Origin: Bacillota bacterium
Lineage (GTDB): Bacteria > Bacillota > Clostridia > Lachnospirales > Lachnospiraceae
Direction of reading: 5' to 3'
DNA: 64,000 bases
NCBI GenBank assembly: GCA_023399055.1
Contig: JAEWQV010000014.1
Location: 372,001 to 436,000 of the forward strand
The notes under the pieces were generated by a model. The model worked only from the letters and a program-made list of their open reading frames with translations. It was not told the origin of the DNA and did no database searches. The translations under genes and the position numbers were made by a program. Below, piece by piece: positions 61,366 through 64,000 of the stretch; position 1 is the stretch's first letter; every line of letters starts with the position of its first letter.

Positions 61366-62760
61366 TTACCACTGTGTATGGAACACGCCGTCCCTATCTG
61401 TCCGCTCATACGTATGAGCACCAAAATAGTCTCTCTGCGCTTGTAACAAGTTCATTGGTAACTCGTCGCTACGGTAACTATCATAATAGGAAAGTGCACT
61501 TGTAAATGCTGGTACAGAAATACCAGCTGTAATTGCTGTCTTGATTACTTCTCTCCATTCTACTTGATAATTACTTATAATATCTTTAAAATAATCTTCT
61601 AGCATCAAATTAACTAACTTTGGATTCTTCTCATAGGCACTGTTGATTTGATTAAGAAATTGAGCTCGAATGATGCAGCCACCACGAAAAATCTTAGCTA
61701 TTTCTCCATAGTTCAATTCCCATCCGTACTCTTTTGAAGCTTCGCGAAACAGACTAAAGCCCTGTGCGTATGCACAAATTTTACTAGCATAGAGTGCTTT
61801 ACGAATTGCTTCCACAAACTCCTTACTCTTAGTATCTAAATCACCGGGTCCCTTTAATATTTTGCTGGCAGCCACTCGTTCACTCTTTTTAGAGGAGAGA
61901 TATCTTTCATATACGGCAGTGGTGATAGTAGGTGTTGGAACACCCAAATCAAGTGAGATCTGACCTGTCCATTTCCCTGTTCCTTTTTGACCAGCAACAT
62001 CAAGAATTTTATCAACCAGATATCCTTCTGCTTCTGTATCCTTTTTAGCGAAAATATCTGCTGTAATACTAATAAGGTAACTGTTAAGCTCCCCTTTATT
62101 CCAATCAGTAAAGACTTCATGAAGCTCCAGCGGAGAAAGTCGAAGTACCTTCCTCATTATCGCATACGCTTCACTAATCAATTGCATATCCGCATACTCG
62201 ATTCCATTATGCACCATTTTAACAAAGTGGCCTGCTCCATTGTCACCAATATATACGCAGCAATTATCATTGCCAACTTTTGCAGAAATTGCAGTAAGTA
62301 CTGGTTCCAAATATTGATAAGCCTCTTTATTACCACCTGGCATAATAGCAGGGCCAAACCTAGCACCTTCTTCTCCACCAGAGATACCAACTCCCAGGAA
62401 ATAATACCCCTGTGCCTCCAGCTCCTTGCTTCTACGGATGGTATCAGCGTAATAAGAGTTACCCCCATCCATTATAATATCGCCCTGGGATAAAAAGGGT
62501 AATAACTGACGGATAGTGCTATCAACTGCCTCCCCAGCTTTCACCATAAGTATAATCTTACGAGGTAAATGTAGAGATTCTACAAATTCTTCTATGGTAT
62601 AGGTACCAAGAAGATCTTTTCCTTCAGCTTCACCAACAGTCTCATCCACTTTCTCTGGAGAGCGATTATATACGGCAACTGAAAAACCATGATCGACAAT
62701 ATTAAGTGCCAGATTTTTACCCATTACTGCAAGACCTATAACTCCAATTTGTTTTTTCAT
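61366..62760 (-). CDS. gnd: 6-phosphogluconate dehydrogenase (decarboxylating)
   Basis: 464 residues. GVIGLAVMGKNLALN for NADP, VGISGGEEGARFGPAIMPGG, KMVHNGIEYADMQLISEAY with the catalytic Lys, and the C-terminal QRDYFGAHTYERTD tail. Gives ribulose-5-phosphate, CO2 and NADPH. The ATG at 62760 is 5 bases after GGAGG; the frame extends ten codons upstream without a site. First gene of gnd-zwf-cyclase, with a CRP/FNR-type box at 62988-63003. Confidence 0.95.
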   Translation of the reverse strand: MKKQIGVIGLAVMGKNLALNIVDHGFSVAVYNRSPEKVDETVGEAEGKDLLGTYTIEEFVESLHLPRKIILMVKAGEAVDSTIRQLLPFLSQGDIIMDGGNSYYADTIRRSKELEAQGYYFLGVGISGGEEGARFGPAIMPGGNKEAYQYLEPVLTAISAKVGNDNCCVYIGDNGAGHFVKMVHNGIEYADMQLISEAYAIMRKVLRLSPLELHEVFTDWNKGELNSYLISITADIFAKKDTEAEGYLVDKILDVAGQKGTGKWTGQISLDLGVPTPTITTAVYERYLSSKKSERVAASKILKGPGDLDTKSKEFVEAIRKALYASKICAYAQGFSLFREASKEYGWELNYGEIAKIFRGGCIIRAQFLNQINSAYEKNPKLVNLMLEDYFKDIISNYQVEWREVIKTAITAGISVPAFTSALSYYDSYRSDELPMNLLQAQRDYFGAHTYERTDRDGVFHTQW

Positions 62761-62960
62761 ACTTACCTCCATTGTGGCGTAAAGTGCCAATTTTATTATA
62801 GTAAAAAGTATTTTATTTACTTTATATTCACATTCAAAATAATTCTTATACCAATTATTTTATCAAAGAAACAAAATATTTCCATATATAAATTATATCA
62901 AATTTAAAGATTAATATCCCAATTATTCGTTTAACATTATTTATAAAAGGTATAATTTCT

Positions 62961-63003
62961 AGTATAGAAATTAATGCTTATTAATTCTGTGACGAAAGTC
63001 ACA
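62961..63003 (-). promoter_or_regulatory. CRP/FNR-type box and -10 element upstream of gnd
   Basis: TGTGACGAAAGTCACA (62988-63003) fits the CRP consensus TGTGA-N6-TCACA perfectly. TATACT, the complement of 62961-62966, is a -10 box; the start point would be near 62954 and the box centre at -41.5. The leader of gnd would be about 194 bases. The 62761-63220 interval otherwise holds only terminator-like hairpins. Confidence 0.6.
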
Positions 63004-63096
63004 TTTTATAAATTTAAAAGTAAAAACTTTAACTAAAACATGATAATCGGCATAATGCCTTCATTTTTAATATTATTAATCTTTCTTAAATTTTTA

Positions 63097-63147
63097 AAAC
63101 GCTTAGCCCTTCCTACGTGGTTCAGTAGAAATAAGTCTAAGCGCTTT
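63097..63147 (-). terminator. Hairpin downstream of the nitronate monooxygenase gene
   Basis: AAACGCTTAG (63097-63106) and CTAAGCGCTTT (63137-63147) form the stem; on the minus strand the GC part is followed by TTTTAAAAATTT. Confidence 0.6.
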
Positions 63148-63156
63148 CTGATACAT

Positions 63157-63210
63157 AATTCAGTGCAAAAGTATGGTAAGTACTTTTGGTACGTTAATAT
63201 AAACTGAATT
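63157..63210 (-). terminator. Nested hairpin just past the nitronate monooxygenase stop
   Basis: AATTCAGT (63157-63164) pairs with ACTGAATT (63203-63210), and inside AAAAGTA (63167-63173) with TACTTTT (63181-63187). It starts 11 bases past the stop at 63221. No GC-rich stem, so it may assist the hairpin at 63097-63147 rather than terminate alone. Confidence 0.4.
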
Positions 63211-63220
63211 AATTCTATGT

Positions 63221-64000
63221 TTAAAACACCAATTCATCAAAAATATCTTTCACTGTAGTCATTTGAGCTAATTTATGAACTTTTGCACCACAGAAAATTA
63301 ATCCTTCCTCGATATTTCCTTCCACTGCATTAATTAAAGCTTTTGTTATGCAATATGGCGTATCTTTAGGATTACAATGTTCCAAACAATTGTAACATTT
63401 TTTTACTGCGACTCTACCCTTATCCACTGTGCTTAGGAATGGATTTCTTAGCGCTCTCCCAGGCATTCCAACCGGACTGATTACAATTTTGACATCCTCT
63501 TCTTTGGCCGCTAAATATGCATTCTTATACTCCTGACTTGCATCACATTCTTCAGTTACTACAAACCTCGTAGCAATTTGAACACCATCTGCTCCAAGAT
63601 AAAGTGCATGCTTAATATCTTCTTTATCATAGATTCCGCCTGCAACCACCACTGGAATAGACTGATTATACTTTGCTTCATATTCCTTTTTGCATTCAAT
63701 AATCCCTTTGATTTCATTATCATAGTCTAAATCATCGATTTGATACAACTGTTCTTTACTAAATCCCAAGTGTCCTCCGGCAAGTGGTCCTTCTATTACA
63801 ATAAAGTCGGCTGTTCTTTTATACTTCTTATCCCACATTTTTAATATAACAGATGCTGCCTTTATGCTGGATACGATTGGTGCAATCTTTGTTTTGAAAC
63901 CAGCTACAAGCTCGGGTAAGGATATTGGAAGACCAGCACCAGAGATAATTACATCTGCTCCACCCTCACAGGCAGCATTTACATACTTCTCATACTGTTT
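63221..64000 (-). CDS. Nitronate monooxygenase / enoyl-ACP reductase II-like flavoprotein, N-terminus beyond window
   Basis: 259 residues are visible; the frame is open to the right edge. FMN TIM-barrel motifs: GADVIISGAGLPISLPEL, IEGPLAGGHLGF, VVVAGGIYDKEDI, LYLGADGVQIATRFVVTEE and SPVGMPGRALRNPFL. After these comes a four-Cys segment (CYNCLEHCNPKDTPYC) typical of the clostridial branch of this family. Members oxidise nitronates or act as FabK-like reductases; which applies is open. Confidence 0.85.
   Translation of the reverse strand, partial: KQYEKYVNAACEGGADVIISGAGLPISLPELVAGFKTKIAPIVSSIKAASVILKMWDKKYKRTADFIVIEGPLAGGHLGFSKEQLYQIDDLDYDNEIKGIIECKKEYEAKYNQSIPVVVAGGIYDKEDIKHALYLGADGVQIATRFVVTEECDASQEYKNAYLAAKEEDVKIVISPVGMPGRALRNPFLSTVDKGRVAVKKCYNCLEHCNPKDTPYCITKALINAVEGNIEEGLIFCGAKVHKLAQMTTVKDIFDELVF

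Noticed and set aside
62961..63003. Reading the TGTGA-N6-TCACA palindrome as a simple hairpin terminator
   Set aside because: No gene ends nearby on either strand and no T-run follows; the exact -41.5 spacing to a -10 box favours an activator site.

Overview
The window looks like chromosomal DNA of a low-GC, endospore-forming anaerobic Firmicute, most likely a Lachnospiraceae member related to Lachnoclostridium/Clostridium phytofermentans. This is an inference from the AT-rich base composition, strong GGAGG ribosome binding sites, a gerA-type germinant receptor operon, pyruvate:ferredoxin oxidoreductase, clostridial ferredoxins and a 4-hydroxybutyrate dehydrogenase that resembles the Clostridium kluyveri enzyme. 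I see no transposase, phage gene, CRISPR array or rRNA. Most genes lie on the minus strand.

Layout. 1-4.4 kb: accessory genes (a toroid-fold protein, an isoprenylcysteine-methyltransferase-like membrane protein, a lipoprotein, a small membrane protein) and decayed gene remnants. 4.4-8.6 kb: four-gene ABC exporter/two-component operon, followed upstream by a MATE exporter. 10.4-15.5 kb: a marR/NAD(P)-binding oxidoreductase pair with a clear autoregulatory operator, a large secreted BspA/Ig/FN3/cysteine-peptidase protein, a GyrI-like protein and an SDR dehydrogenase. 15.7-19.3 kb: core genes tRNA-Ser(CGA), holA, lepB, rpoZ, remA, yicC. 19.4-21.1 kb: modBA. 21.2-29.5 kb: polyamine module potABCD-patA-aldehyde dehydrogenase-4hbD, which can import putrescine and carry it towards GABA and a 4-carbon hydroxyacid. 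29.7-36.4 kb: orphan PII protein, amidase, metY, EamA exporter, peroxiredoxin, Fe-S protein, thymidine kinase. 36.5-38.8 kb: Gx-transporter/NusG-II genes divergent from apbE, resembling the EetB/EetA/FmnB part of flavin-based extracellular electron transfer loci. 39-47.3 kb: DUF4474/phosphoesterase pair, flavin reductase, ferredoxin, GNAT protein, MacB/FtsX-type ABC exporter, YetF-like protein. 47.4-52.4 kb: M23 peptidase facing a gerA-gerC-gerD-like-gerB operon. 53.4-64 kb: PFOR, a DUF3787 protein, an APC permease, a cyclase-family hydrolase, zwf-gnd and a truncated nitronate monooxygenase.

The regulatory DNA is legible in places. Two CRP/FNR-type palindromes, upstream of the Fe-S protein and of gnd, are each centred 41.5 bases before the start point predicted from an adjacent -10 box. 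marR has a consensus promoter overlapped by a palindrome. apbE and the NusG-II gene are driven by mirror-image promoters whose -35 boxes form an inverted repeat. Several genes carry in-frame upstream starts that lie inside their own Shine-Dalgarno sequence; for these I give the start with proper spacing. All functional calls rest on motif recognition without database searches.
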